Shown piece after piece: positions 17,893 to 30,915 of a stretch of DNA of 64,000 nt (its first letter is position 1; the number at the start of each line of letters is the position of its first letter). Source of the DNA: Erpobdella octoculata. Lineage: Eukaryota > Annelida > Clitellata > Hirudinida > Erpobdellidae. The notes beneath the pieces are model-generated. The model ran no database searches, had not been told where the DNA came from, and saw only the letters and a program-made list of their open reading frames with translations. The DNA lies in the NCBI GenBank assembly GCA_963978895.1, contig OZ022242.1, positions 16,582,121 to 16,646,120 of the forward strand, in the 5' to 3' direction. The translations under genes and the position numbers were made by a program.

Positions 17893-18056
17893 AATAGCTT
17901 ATAGTCTTTTACACCAGATTATTGCATACTTCTATAGCTGTATGTAAGAAATAACGAAGTTTTTCCTGTCACATAATTTGATCTTTTTTTACTTTTTTCC
18001 CCCACCTTCTTCCACTTGGGACTGGCTCACGTTAAGCAAGGCGGAGTTGATAGCGA
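17893..18056. repeat. Third copy of the 5085-5412 repeat family
   Basis: Shares TTTTACACCAGATT, AAGAAATAACGAAG, CATAATTTGATC and GGGACTGGCT with the copies near 5110 and 5268. Confidence 0.6.
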
Positions 18057-18184
18057 TATAACCAAGCATAAACAAATATTTTAGTTGTGTAAACATAATA
18101 TCACATTATAGTTTATTTTTACTTTATATATAAAATATGTTGTTTAATATTAAAAAATTGAACAATATGGAGAGCGAAAAGGCT

Positions 18185-18440
18185 TTGTCACAAATCGAGT
18201 AACTTTCAGCTGGAACTCCTTGACGCAGGAAGCAGTGGTGAATGCCTTCAAAGATCAACTCGCTCTGCTTTGTTGCAGTATGACTCGTCAGCACAGAGGG
18301 GCCTGATGCAGCACCTCTTCATCTTCATCAATCATATATTTTATTATAATGACTATCTCTTTTCTCTTTTCTCTTGTTTCTTTTTTTCTGCTATTTTTTT
18401 GATAACTGAATAAACAAACTCAAACTCATATATTCATTTA
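18185..18440 (+). pseudogene. Possible 3' end of a non-LTR retrotransposon
   Basis: A short frame reads SWNSLTQEAVVNAFKDQL, matching the WNSLP...FK..L pattern at the C-terminus of LINE ORF2 proteins; the LINE at 38724 has IWNSLPHDI in that position. It is followed by AATAAACAAACTCAAACTCA, a tail-like sequence. The rest of the element is missing. Confidence 0.4.
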
Positions 18441-18551
18441 TTATTTTGTATAATATTATTAATATACTTATTAGTAATATCCGTCAAAAATGACCGAAAT
18501 TAATTAGTGACGATTGCAGAGCCTCCTAACAAGCGTAATTTGATTTTCACC

Positions 18552-18872
18552 ACATACATACATACATACATACATACATACATACACACACACATACATA
18601 CATAAATACATACATACATACATACATACATACATACATACATACATACATACATACATACATACATACATACATACATACATACATACATACATACATA
18701 CATACATACATACATACATACATACATACATACATACATACATACATACATACATACATACATACATACATACATACATACATACATACATACATACATA
18801 CATACATACATACATACATACATACATACATACATACATACATACATACATACATACAAACATACATACATA
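18552..18872. repeat. (ACAT)n array, about 80 copies
   Basis: The same tetranucleotide as the ATGT arrays, in opposite orientation, with a few variant units near 18586-18606 and 18858. Confidence 0.98.
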
Positions 18873-19301
18873 GGAAATGATATATGTTGGCTTTTCTAAT
18901 TATATTCTGTGAAATTTTCTTCTAATGGTTGATTACAGTTTAGGAGGCCGTGGCTTTCCTGGGGCTGATCATTTTACACCAGTCACAATGCATCTACTAC
19001 TACCACTACCACCAAACCAAAACGGTCAGCTGCTACAACTACATGTATGGATCTCAAAATGAGGCAATTTTACTACAATACCTGTTTACTCCTAAATTTT
19101 ATTGAGAATCGGGTTTGATTTCATAAGACGTTTTACGTTCATGGGATGTTTCTGACCTTACGTTGGGAATAAATTAGTGAAATATGATAATTAAACTACT
19201 CAATATTCATGAGGTGTATGTAGCATTCCGTACATTTTCCATGAGTCTTTTTTAGAGGTATGTCATTAGGTTTGTTTTTCTTTCTTTCTGCAATTGTCTA
19301 T

Positions 19302-19302
<1 letters not shown>

Positions 19303-19386
<84 letters not shown>
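19303..19386. repeat. (CT)n microsatellite
   Basis: About 84 bp of pure CT. Confidence 0.97.
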
Positions 19387-19388
<2 letters not shown>

Positions 19389-19799
19389 CTATGATTTCCA
19401 ATTTTTATTTATTGCAGGAATTAAACTTGAAGACAGAAAACTACAATGAAGATCCATACATATGGTATTATCTGCTGTTGTGGAGTAAATTTGTTTATTT
19501 TTTTTCCTAACATAGCAACTCAGTGAAAAATAGAAACTTTCTACGTGAAATTGATTAGATTATATTAAAAAAACTATTTTAATGAAATTATTACAAATAT
19601 TACATATTTAAGAATTCCTCATTCTTACATTCCTTTAGCATTGAACCAAACTCCTTATTGTAAAAACACCCTAATTTATATTTTTGTCTCACATAATACA
19701 ACCCCCTGTGCCTGTGCCACATGTACACCGCTGATCTTCCAATTTTTTTCCAACTCAACCACCCTGGCATGCGAACTAAGTCTTCAAATCAGCAACTCG

Positions 19800-20012
19800 A
19801 TTTCAGTTAATCACCAGATTGCTGGTTCGATTCCTCATCACGACTGGCACATCTATTATGGACACACGCACACACACAAACTCACACGGATGTCTATTAT
19901 AACATGACTCGTACAAATCTTCAACAGCAGCACACACCATCACAGGATTCGAACAGTTACAATTGTAACTAACAGCTGTGCCGCTTATCACTGAGCGATC
20001 GGCAGTGCGGCA
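19800..20012 (-). mobile_element. tRNA-derived SINE-like copy with a second, convergent B-box
   Basis: On the minus strand an A-box-like GATCGCTCAGTGATAAGCGG (20000-19981) and a B-box-like CTGTTCGAATCCTGTG (19957-19942) form a tRNA-like head. On the plus strand a B-box GGTTCGATTCC sits at 19824-19834, facing inward from the other end. The middle contains a short CACA run. The copy looks like two tRNA-like heads in opposite orientation. Confidence 0.45.
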
Positions 20013-20498
20013 TCGTGAGATGAAAATCATTGTTTTCCTTTCAATGCTAAACCTTTAAACAATCCATTTCCGAAATACAACAACTTTGTTTTAATTAAGA
20101 AACTTTAAACATATTTCCAAATCTGGCTCAACTGGGAATGTGTTTTTCTAATAATCTGATTCTGGAGAACTCTGACGCTGGTTGGGTGGCTGATGCGGTG
20201 AAATAAACTGTTGTTTTGGTGGTGATTGTTGCTATGGTGACTTATTTAATGTGCATTTGTTTTCTATATGTAGTTAAATGTTCGTTTTATAGCTAAGTTT
20301 TTTTTATTGATAAACAACAAAAATTTACTTTTGTTGTTTTCTTTCGAGATGTATTCATTCTTAATAGCTGAATGCAAACGTTTCTCAACACACACACACA
20401 CACACACGCATACAAATACACACACGCCATGAATTTCCATGAAAAAAATTAATTTTTTTGAAAGATGATGTGTACTGGTAGTGATGATAATGATATCC

Positions 20499-20787
20499 TC
20501 ATCACATCACCATCACATTTTTATCACATCATCATCTCATTATCATCACATCGTCATCACATCATCATCACATTTTCATCACATCATCATCACATCATCA
20601 TCACATCATCATCACATCATCGTGGTCATCATCGTCGTCGTCGTCGTCATCATCATCATCATCATCATCATCATCACATTATCATCACATCATCATCACA
20701 TCATCGTCATCATCATCGTCGTCATCATTATCATCATCATCGTCGTCGTCGTCGTCATCATCATCGTCTTCATCATCATCATCATCA

Positions 20788-20824
<37 letters not shown>

Positions 20825-20832
20825 GTCGTCTC

Positions 20833-20865
<33 letters not shown>

Positions 20866-20912
20866 CATCATCATCATCATCATCAACACCATCATCATCA
20901 TCATAATCACAA
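20499..20912. repeat. ATC / ATCACATC compound simple-repeat tract
   Basis: Alternating CATCAT, CATCACAT and CGTCGT blocks over about 410 bp. Long frames here encode only His/Ser/Ile runs and are not genes. Confidence 0.95.
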
Positions 20913-21231
20913 ACAGCAGCTTGACCATCAGCAGAACGGATGCTGCCAAACTCAAAACTTTAATTGCAAGCTGACCACAATAATGCTGAAAAGACTGCTG
21001 TGCTTTCACTTAGAAAGTAATCTGAGATGTCTGAAAGGTTTGTAAGTGTGTTGCCAGATGCAGCTGTGAGTTTTCGAGTTTTATGATTCATTTTATTTCA
21101 TTCGTCCATGGTTTTTAATTTTCAATACTCGGCTATTCTGATTGGTTTGTTTTATTTTATTTTAATTTATTCTTGTTGATAAGATAAATTTATGCACATA
21201 AATTATCTCTATTATTATTAACTAGCAGATT

Positions 21232-21474
21232 TGCCCGGAGCTGCCCACATTTTTGGTGATTTTGCGTTTTTTTGACAGAAACAAAAAAAAATAAAGAGCA
21301 GATAGTTTTCAAAATAGCCTACAACCTTCTCCTCAAGAACGACTACCTACAACAAAATTTCATTCAATTTGCTCCAGCGGTTTGGATGTGATGCTCGAAC
21401 ATACTTACTAACATACATATACACACACATACACCCAAATACACACACATGGCCTTACTTATTATCTCTGTAGA
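21232..21474 (-). mobile_element. Helitron-like short element, both ends visible
   Basis: The CTAG end at 21232-21235 is followed (minus strand) by T. The other end reads TAGA then T at 21471-21475, the mirror of a TC start after A. The right part (GCTCCAGCGGTTTGGATGTG, then GAACATACTTACTAACATAC) matches the right end of the 32420-32869 element. No coding capacity. Confidence 0.5.
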
Positions 21475-21553
21475 TATATTAATTTAATTGAACTAAAAAT
21501 AAAAGATTTTATTTGAAAAAGGATCAAAAGCGCTTCACAATTTATGTTTTATT

Positions 21554-21555
<2 letters not shown>

Positions 21556-21630
<75 letters not shown>

Positions 21631-21635
21631 GTTTC
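21556..21635. repeat. (CT)n microsatellite
   Basis: Nearly pure CT with occasional TTT interruptions. The flanks 21636-22600 show only a GTGT run near 22097-22116 and a 30-bp tandem duplication near 22251-22312. Confidence 0.95.
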
Positions 21636-22600
21636 TCTCCCCATCTTCTTAATTTTTCCTTTTCTCATTTTGTTCCTGTTATTCGTTTCCTTCATATTTG
21701 TGTTTAATGTTTTTGTCTCTTTTAGTTCTTCCTAATGAATATTCATGCTTTTGTTTTTGCAGTTGTTAGCTGATAGCAGTGCTGCAAGAACTCACGAAGT
21801 TGCGAAAAAGCTGCGGAGCGCATGATTTTCTGAATGCGAAATTGCTATACTAGTTTTGCTACAAATAAATATCTCTTTTTTTCTCTTCGATGTTCTATTT
21901 TCGTCGATTTTCTTAAAAATTCCACTGCCTATCTCTTTCACTTTCGTTTTCTCTTTACAGGACAGACAGACAGACATGACTAATATAAAAAACAAAATGA
22001 AAATTAGCACGTGCCAAGGTGGAAGGGTTTGGTGGCATTGAACTTTGGTGAACAGGTGACGAAAGTTAGGTGTTTGTATGAATGCGTGTTTATTGGTGTG
22101 TGTGTGTGTGTGTGTACGTGTATGTATTTGTGTGTGTGTTTCTGTGTGTGTGGTATGTAGATTACTAAACTAGCAGTCCTTAACCGATTTATGATTGATT
22201 GCTTGGTTAATTAGCCGCTTATTATTTTTAGATGATCGACTAATTTGCTGATTGTGTAGCAGGAAAGTTACAGAGTATGATTGTGTAGCAGGAAAGTTAT
22301 AGAGTATGATGGAAAATATGGAATAGTCGTGGAATTCTTTCTCCTGTCAGCGTTGAAGGAATGCGATTGTCCGGTTAATATTAAATGGTTCTCATTTCAT
22401 ATGATAATAAGTCTCTCCAGCATTTGGTGTGATGATCTCAATTGATGTGCTTGTTCATTTTTTTGCTATTCCAGTCACGTGAACATTTGTACGCTCGCAG
22501 GTCTAATTTGATTGGTGGGATTGAAAAAGAGGAAACAAATCACAGCCGTTGTCACGTTTTTGTGAAAAGAACGTTATGGTCGTTATGATAATGATTGGGA

Positions 22601-22604
22601 AGGT

Positions 22605-22670
<66 letters not shown>

Positions 22671-23184
22671 ATGATGATGATGATGATGATGGTGATGGTG
22701 ATGGTGATGGTGATGGTGATGGTGATGGTGATGGTGATGGTGATGGTGATGGTGATGGTGATGGTGATGGTGATGGTGATGATGAGGATGGTGAGGATGG
22801 TGTTGATGATGATGATGATGATGATGATGATAATGATGGTTATGATGATGATGGTGATGGGTGTGATGGTGGGGTTGATGATGGTGATGATGATGAGGAT
22901 GATGGTGATGATGATGATGATGATGATGATGGTGGTGATGGTGATGGTGATGGTGATGGTGATGATGATGATGATGAGGATGGTGAGGATGGTGTTGATG
23001 ATGGTGATGGTGATGGTGATGGTGATGGTGATGGTGATGGTGATGGTGATGGTGATGGTGATGGTGATGGTGATGGTGATGGTGATGGTGATGGTGATGG
23101 TGATGGTGATGGTGATGGTGATGGTGATGGTGATGGTGATGGTGATGGTGATGATGATGATGATGAGGATGGTGAGGATGGTGT

Positions 23185-23215
<31 letters not shown>

Positions 23216-23295
23216 AATGATGGTTATGATGATGATGGTGATGGGTGTGATGGTGGGGTTGATGATGGTGATGATGATGAGGATGATGGTGATGA

Positions 23296-23329
<34 letters not shown>

Positions 23330-23350
23330 GGTGGTGGTGATTGGGAAGGT

Positions 23351-23425
<75 letters not shown>

Positions 23426-23564
23426 ATGATGATGATGATGATGATGGTGATGGTGATGGTGATGGTGATGGTGATGGTGATGGTGATGGTGATGGTGATG
23501 GTGATGGTGATGGTGATGGTGATGGTGATGATGATGATGATGATGAGGATGGTGAGGATGGTGT

Positions 23565-23598
<34 letters not shown>

Positions 23599-23681
23599 AA
23601 TGATGGTTATGATGATGATGGTGATGGGTGTGATGGTGGGGTTGATGATGGTGATGATGATGATGAGGATGATGGTGATGA

Positions 23682-23715
<34 letters not shown>

Positions 23716-23764
23716 GGTGGTGGTGGTGGTGGTGGTGGTGGTGGTGGTGGTGGTGGTGGTGGTG
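22601..23764. repeat. GAT/GGTGAT compound array with higher-order structure
   Basis: Runs of GAT and of GGTGAT are separated by a complex block beginning GATGAGGATGGTGAGGATGG at 22781, 22974, 23162 and 23542 (spacing 193, 188 and 380). A larger unit starting ATTGGGAAGGTATG occurs at about 22595 and 23339. Frames through it encode only Asp/Gly or Met/Val runs and are not genes. Confidence 0.96.
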
Positions 23765-24159
23765 ATTGGTTTTATATAATTTTAATTTAACGTTCTAGCA
23801 CACACAAAAATTTTGGCTTCGAGTTTTTTTTTAAAACATTAGATTATAAACTTCAGCTGTGACCTGTGGTTATGGTTTTGTTGATAACCACGTGATTGTG
23901 ATGATGATGATGGTGATGATGATGATGGTGGTGGTGGAAGAAATGAATAGTGTCGGGATAGCTATTATTGTCCAATTGCCACAGAGCTAAATAAACATAC
24001 CCTCATAAAATGTACTGGAAAGAATGAACGATGGATGTGGAGAGAGAGTACAGACAAAAAGAGAAAAAAAGAAAGAGACAATGAAGAGGAAATAAATTCA
24101 ACCTCTATTAAGCATAATCAAAAACAATTTTCACAACTGCACTGCCACTCAAATATTTC

Positions 24160-24161
<2 letters not shown>

Positions 24162-24212
<51 letters not shown>

Positions 24213-24220
24213 CCATCACC
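24162..24220. repeat. (ATC)n microsatellite
   Basis: About 19 copies of ATC. Further GAT/GAC runs occur at 23898-23937 and 25036-25090. The stretch 24221-26397 otherwise shows nothing recognisable. Confidence 0.95.
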
Positions 24221-26397
24221 ATACAAATAATTGATCTACACCATTCATTCCATACAAACTGCTGAGTGAGGGAAGCAAGGGAAATATGGAAAGAGAGAGA
24301 GAAAGAAATTTTGCTATTTTAAATTTATTTCTCGAAAATTAACTTTTGAGAACAACTTGACGTGAAGTTATGAAAAAATTTTGAAAATAATTTTTCATAA
24401 CTTAACGTGTGTTTTGTTTTTTATTGTTTTTGATGATTGAACTTTTTTTTTATTACCTCTCGTTTGAAGGACAACCAAATAATTTTCCAATTAATTTTTT
24501 TATTAATAATTTTTATTGAATGAACTAAATAAAATTATTTGTTTTTATTGAATCGACAGACAGAGATTAACATCCTCATTGGAAAAATTTCATTTTTTGT
24601 GTCGTAAGTTACATCTGCCATTTTCTACCATTTTCTACCATTTAAACATTAGCACACCAAACTCTTTTATTTCTATTGGCTGTGTCTACCATTCGTCTTT
24701 TACCAGTGTCTCCATTATTACCAGTTTTTACTAAATTTATTCATCTAATTGAATTTCTTAAAAAAGTTCAAGTTGGAGTCAATTTTGAGTTCGGAATTTA
24801 ATTTGATTCTTTTAGCGTTATAAGGATTGATAGATTCACACTCGTTCAAAAAAAATTTATTATAAACACTGAGAAGAAGATTTAAATGTAAAAATATTTA
24901 ATTTAAAGGTTAAGAGCCAACAAAAATGTTGATGATGTCTCTTTGTATTTTTGTTCTATGCTATTTCGGTGTATTTTATTTTTGTACATCATTGGTGTAT
25001 GTGTAGTTAAGTAACTTTGCAAAGACGATTGCTTCGATGATGATGATGACGACGACGACGATGACGATGATGATGATGATGATGATGACGATTAGGCGAC
25101 AACTTCTTGAAAAGTTTTTCGACATTTTGTACACAACAAAACAATACGCATGGAATGCTACTAATAAAGCTGCATAGAAATTTCCTGAAAGGGTTGAACC
25201 GGGAAATACCTAAGCGCCTAATAGCCGTGAAATGTAATCAAAGTTCCGAGCGTTGTTTTGTGTAAATATACGGTTATTAGTCTTACAGCCCCATGCTGTG
25301 CCAAGGCTGATATGACGGGGCAATTCAGCACTGGGTTTGAATGAAGAGAAGGGTAGGGTAGGGTCATTGAATGAAGAGAAGGTAGGGTAGGGTAGGTTCC
25401 CTGAGGGTCCGTCAACTCCATAATTTTATTTAAAACAATTATTTTTATAGTTGCTCGATCTCCAACTTTTAAAAACTCACTCTTGCATTTTCTTCATTTA
25501 ATGTGACTTCTAATACAAATCATAATATCGATCACATACTCCTTGCTTCCAAAAATTACTTCTGACATACACACGCACACTTCCTGTTTCAAAACACGTC
25601 ATCACAGCAGACTCTCCACTGACGCACACTCCACAGACATACAACTTCTACTTCTAATTCGGCATTCAACGTCTCAAGGTCATTCTGTACGTAAAGGTCA
25701 GCCACAGCCGTCATTTACAAACTTCATATTCTGTTATTCTGTAAAGTTTTGCTACGATTTATATTTTTACAACAACAGAAATTCAGAGTTCTTGTATTCT
25801 TCGTGATTCCATTAAATATACTCAGGCGATAACTAACTTATACAGCAAGCAAGCAAGGACTGACTGATTTCCTCTTTTATTTCTTTGCCTTCATTCTCTT
25901 GCAGCGTTAACCGCACTGCGCTTGACTTTTGGTCTAGTTGTCTTGCTTTAGGTGGAATCTGCGAAAAGAATGGATGCATTTGTTCGATGGATATTTGCAC
26001 CTATGCTGTGCCAGATATTCTAATAGAATATAACACAAAAAATGAAAGAAGAATAAGAAAGGAAAGAATAATAAGGAGAATACAACGGATGGTAAAAGTT
26101 CTTTCTAAAAGAAACATTTGAGCGAAAACACGAACATTTTTATGAGCTGCGTCAGTAGACCAGTTGCGTAATATGCTATCTTTAACCAAAAGAAGTTTTT
26201 GTAGAAAAAAAGAAGCGGCTATTAAAGGAAGAATGCCTAAAAGAAATGAAATTGTTAAGAATGAGTTATTTTAAAATTATTAAGCTGGTGATGAACTTAT
26301 TTTAAAGTTTGGACAAGCTGCCTAAGGACCCATTCCATTGCTAGCCCATGCATTAACTGGCACATTCATTCATTCACTTACACACAAATTCACAAAC

Positions 26398-26520
26398 ATT
26401 CAATAACGCATAAATTCACTAACACATATATTCACTAACACATAAATTCACTAACATATACATTCACTAACACATACATTCACTAACACATACATTCACT
26501 AACACATACATTCACTAACG
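26398..26520. repeat. 16-bp minisatellite
   Basis: About seven to eight units of TTCACTAACACATACA with minor variation. Confidence 0.9.
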
Positions 26521-26903
26521 CAATCAGTTTGCCTTTCATTTGTCTATTCACTTCATTTGTCCATTCATATGCATTTTCTTACCAATGCATTCAGTCACAC
26601 ATCCACGCACTCACTTTCATCATTTATTTCTTTCACCACGTCACCTGTACCCACCCAATCATCTCGTTCACCCATTTCTAAGGATTTAGAAAAAAATCAG
26701 GCCAAGGACGTTCATGGCTTAGACTTAGAACAATTTGTTTTTTACAGTCTATAAATATAATTAACTCCGTTTTCTGCTTCTTATTCTCCCTCTCTTATTT
26801 TGTAGGAACTAAATTTCTTCTTTAATCACTTCCTGCAACCGACATCTGTTAGATTTACTTATAACTTATATAGAATAAGTATATAGGAGATGAACTTTCT
26901 TAC

Positions 26904-26909
<6 letters not shown>

Positions 26910-26981
<72 letters not shown>
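26910..26981. repeat. (TA)n microsatellite
   Basis: Pure TA over about 70 bp. The stretch 26982-27754 has no recognised gene. Confidence 0.95.
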
Positions 26982-26982
<1 letters not shown>

Positions 26983-27754
26983 CACCGGTGTGTAAACGAA
27001 TTTGTGGTTTTGTAAGATTGCTGGTGAGTAAAAGGAGTTGAAGGGATTATAAAGGTAAAAGAGCGGCTGCTGTCTACTTGATGGAAAAACCCAAATAGGA
27101 TAGTCTCACCTGGGCATCCTTTTAAACCCGTATATTAAAGCTCTTCAGATCTTGATTACCATTAACTAATAACAGATAACAGATTTTCTTATAGTTTTAG
27201 CCAGGAGGAGCGCGTCTCTCCCAAACCATTCATCTGATGACCTATTTGATTATTTAAATTCCAATGAGTTTCTTATGGAGAGGGGTTAGAGTTTCGGACT
27301 TTGAAAATTAGCTTCCTCTAGATTTCTTTAAAATTTTCACTGAAACATTTTCTTTCACACACATTCCACGTATGTGACCTATTTAGCTAGCCTATCATTT
27401 CTTTCGCCATTTTTTAAATCGTGCACTTTTGCCGTAATAAATCTCTTTCACTCATTTCGATGCATTAACATTATAGATACTGCAGTGAATTCGTTGAAAA
27501 AAAATTGGGGCTAAAGAAAAGGTTAGGTCAAAAACACTCAAGACATAGCTATAGGGGCAGCTGCTTCCACCACTGTTTAAATGTTACATCATTTGCGGTA
27601 AGATGTACAAAATGTTTTGTTGTTTAGCTTCACCTAATGTTTGTTTGTTTGTTTGTGTAGTAAATATCTTGTAATTAATTTTCGCCAACTTCCCATTAAT
27701 CTTGTGTCTTCAAATTTTGCACATAAACGTACTGTTGAAGACAATACACACATC

Positions 27755-28110
27755 CAAGAGCGTCATTTGGGTGGGGGTGGCAGGTTCCCCAATGATTTTT
27801 CCTTTTTTGGGAAAAAATAAAAATAAAGAAAGTTTTAGAAATTTTTGGAACACACGATTCCAGGGCATCATTTGGGGTGGATACAGAGGGCCCCAAGGAC
27901 TTTCAAAATTTTTTATAAAAGGAAGTTTTAAAAAAATAGAAAAATTAGTGGAAGGGGAGCAGGGACCCATTTCTTTCCATGGGTTTTTTCAAAAAACGTT
28001 TTTTTTAAATAAATATGGAGGAAGTTTTAGAAAAAAATATTTTATGGGGTAGGGGTCCCCCCAAGGATTTTTCCAGATAAATGTTTTATTAGAAAATTTT
28101 TGGAAAAAAG
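27755..28110. repeat. Degenerate ~95-bp tandem repeat, G-rich blocks
   Basis: Blocks of the type GGGGTNGG...CCCCAAGGA, each followed by A-rich AAGTTTTAGAAAAAA-like sequence, recur about four times. Similar wording (GATGACCG...GGGGT, TTTTTCCAAAA) occurs at 34880-35100 and 52150-52330, suggesting a dispersed family. Confidence 0.45.
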
Positions 28111-28165
28111 ACCGGTAATCTTAAAAGCGCGGTTTAAAAAAAATATTTGGCACCTTTCACTTGTT

Positions 28166-29540
28166 CAGAGCCGGCTTTAGGTATAGGCTGTATAGGCGGC
28201 TGCCTAGAGCATCACTTTTTCCAGGGGCGGCAAAATTTTGAAAAATATTATTAATAATTTACAAATATTTTTTAAGTTATGAAAAGTATGTGTTGTGCTT
28301 CGTGCTACTAAGCTCACTTATTATGATGCCACTCGCGCCTATATATTTATATGTTTATATATCTATTTATCTATATATATATTGCTGATGACGTTTCACT
28401 CACTGGGCCACATGGAACCCAGTCGCGTGCAGAAGCTAAGGGAATTGCACAAAAAATGCTCGATTTCAAGTTTGTTTGTTCAATAGTGATTTGGTATTAT
28501 ATTTTATTTGAGATCAATATATCTAGAAAAATATTAAAAAAAAAAGATCTCGATTTAAGAAAAACAATTAAACATTTAAACAATTGAATGCAACTAAAAC
28601 AATGCTTCAGAATCACAGAACAGATGAAAGTTTTGCTAAAGCAATTACAACAACTAAAACTTTGGCCGAAGAACTTGGTATTGAGTGCAGTTTCCATAAG
28701 GAAATACAGATACGATCTCGATGAAGAAGACAATTTGACTATGAAGCTCCAGACGACCCAATGTTTGATACGGAAAAGAATTTTGGAATTAATATTTTCA
28801 ACCAGATATTGGATAACGCAATTCGATCAGTTAGTGATCGATTTATTCAGTTAAGATCTTTCAGTGACTTATTCGGATTTTTTATGACATTAAAAACTTG
28901 GAGACATGTGATAAAAAAGAAGTTTTCAAATATTACATGAACCTTCAATCAGCTTTAATATCTGAAAACGAATATTCAGCAGACATTGATGCAACAGAAC
29001 ATTGCGATGAGGTAATTGCTTTAGCAAAAAGAATTAATGAAAAATCAAGCCCAAAAGTTATATTAGACTATCTATGTGCAATGGGCTTGGTTGATCTTTT
29101 TCCAAATGTTTACGTGGCACTGCGGATTTTGCTTACACTCCCGATAACAGTGGCGAGTGCGGAAAGAAGCTTTTTGATGCTCAAACTCATTAAAACATAT
29201 ATTCGTTCTACCATGTCTCAGGATCGTTTGGTTGGTTTAGATACCATATCTATAGAGAGTAAGATTGGAGAAGAGTTGAATATGACTGAAATCATTCAGG
29301 AGTTTGCTTCTGCAAAAGCTAGGAAAGCATTTATTTCTTGAAATCAACCAATTCATGTTGAAGACTTAATGAAATTATGAAATTTCCACATTTTCATATT
29401 TTCATATTTTCATAATTCCACATTTTGAATTTATACTTCAAAATAAATATAAATTTTAGATTTTTCTTAGAAAAGTGAATCTAGTAGGGGCGGCATTTTT
29501 ATCCTTGCCTATAGCACAAAACTGTCTAAGGCCGGCCCTG
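28166..29540 (+). mobile_element. hAT transposon, internally deleted, with TIRs and 8-bp target duplication
   Basis: The left end CAGAGCCGGCTTTAG matches the right end read in reverse (CAGGGCCGGCCTTAG at 29540-29526). The flanking octamers are CACTTGTT (28158-28165) and CACTCGTT (29541-29548), 7 of 8 identical, which is the hAT signature. At 1375 bp it is too short for a complete transposase gene. Confidence 0.92.
28391..29341 (+). pseudogene. hAT transposase remnant (ZMYM1-like type) with C-terminal dimerization domain
   Basis: Pieces in shifting frames: SRAEAKGIAQKMLDFKFV at about 28431-28480, a middle block with ELGIECSFHKE at about 28670-28700, and an open frame at 28898-29341 ending in the hAT dimerization region (LRILLTLPITVASAERSF). 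Stops at 28588, 28718 and 28852 and several frame changes show decay. The N-terminal zinc finger and much of the catalytic core are absent. Transposases of this type cut and re-insert their own element; this copy cannot. Confidence 0.85.
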
Positions 29541-30257
29541 CACTCGTTCCATATTGATTCGAAAGTTTCTTATATTTTCCATCCTCACAAATTTAATATA
29601 TCAATTATTAAGAAGAGTGTGATCAAATGTTTTCTATTAATCATTAAAAAGATATTTGCAGGAAATTAAGAACTGCCTAATTACAAAATTTAAAAAAACT
29701 TGTAAAAATGAAGTTTTTAACGGTTCGCTGTCTGTAGGAGTAGGAGGCGCTCTATAAATATTCGCATTGATTTATAATAAATTTAGATTGTTTTTTTTTT
29801 ATAATCTCGCGAATCTTTGTTTACTTCTTTTTCTTGTCCCCCAACCTTGAACACCTGACTACTCGTATGTCTCTGGTTGTTATGGGAGTTATTTTGTTTA
29901 ACGATCTGGAGATGCTACGTTACTGCGCATATCTCACATTCCAGTCCTGCGTTCTGACGTTTAAATATTCATTAAACTGCTTGCATGTGGAATGAGTTGG
30001 AAGAGCATGGAGAGGTGAGGGATGAGGCACGTATTTCCCATGCTGAGTCCGCTTTATAAAACATTTTCGATGGATTTGTTGCAATTGCAATCAGATAGAA
30101 ATTGGTAGATTACAAATTATAGGAAGTTTGATTACTCACAAAAAGTTTAATTTGTTGCATATCAGCAATTTCACATACAAATGTTTTATTCATACGACAA
30201 ATTCTTTCAACAACGTATCATAGATAAGTTTTACACAGTCAAGCCATGTTTGTCGTA

Positions 30258-30339
30258 GCAGTCGTGGCCGAGTGGTTAAGGCGATAGACTAGAAATCTAT
30301 TGGGCTCTGCCCGCACAGGTTCAAATCCTGTCGACTGCG
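30258..30339 (+). tRNA. tRNA-Ser (AGA)
   Basis: An 82-nt intronless tRNA. The acceptor arm GCAGTCG pairs with CGACTGC. It has A box TGGCCGAGTGGTTAAGG, anticodon arm GACT-AGA-AATC with anticodon AGA, a long serine-type variable arm, and B box GGTTCAAATCC. A TTTT terminator follows at 30341-30344. All arms pair, so it is probably functional. Confidence 0.96.
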
Positions 30340-30829
30340 ATTTTATCACACTTAACTTTTTTATTTGTTGGTTTATCAACCAGTGTTTATCATTTTAAAA
30401 ATATTATTTGAATATGAAACAGAGTGGAACTGAAAGAGTTATCGATCTTGGATGGAAATAGATCGATAAAAACATTTAATAATTAAGATATGACTAAGAA
30501 ACAGTATTTTTCGCAATTAATAAAATTAGTGAAGGTTAAAATTACTTACACATCACTGGTTATTATTTATTCATTTGGAATCTCTCAAGCGATCAGCTGG
30601 GATGCTATTCTGGGAAGATACGATGGTCGTGACTAAGTGCACAAGTATGCACTGCCCTTGGTATTTGCATGTTTGTGTGCTTCTGTGTCTTTGTGTATGT
30701 TACACACGAGTCTGTAAGGAACATTTTTGTTTGTATGTGTATGATATTTATATTATATATTTTCATTTGGAAGAATGTGACGAAAAGAGAAAGTAAGGAA
30801 AAATAATAAAAACGTTGTAACAAATAGCG

Positions 30830-30831
<2 letters not shown>

Positions 30832-30914
<83 letters not shown>
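30832..30914. repeat. (GA)n microsatellite
   Basis: About 80 bp of pure GA. Otherwise 30345-31512 shows nothing recognisable. Confidence 0.97.

Positions 30915-30915
<1 letters not shown>

Noticed and set aside
20499..20912. CRISPR-like regular spacing of ATCACATC blocks
   Set aside because: Units are continuous simple repeats without unique spacers, and the genome is clearly animal.
22595..23790. Poly-Asp/Gly and poly-Met/Val frames of up to 394 codons
   Set aside because: Products of GAT/GGTGAT repeats, open in overlapping frames; no unique sequence or gene structure.
25345..25402. GGGTAGGGTAGG runs as telomere-like sequence
   Set aside because: Only two short runs of pentamer AGGGT within ordinary DNA; the animal telomere unit is TTAGGG, and no array follows.
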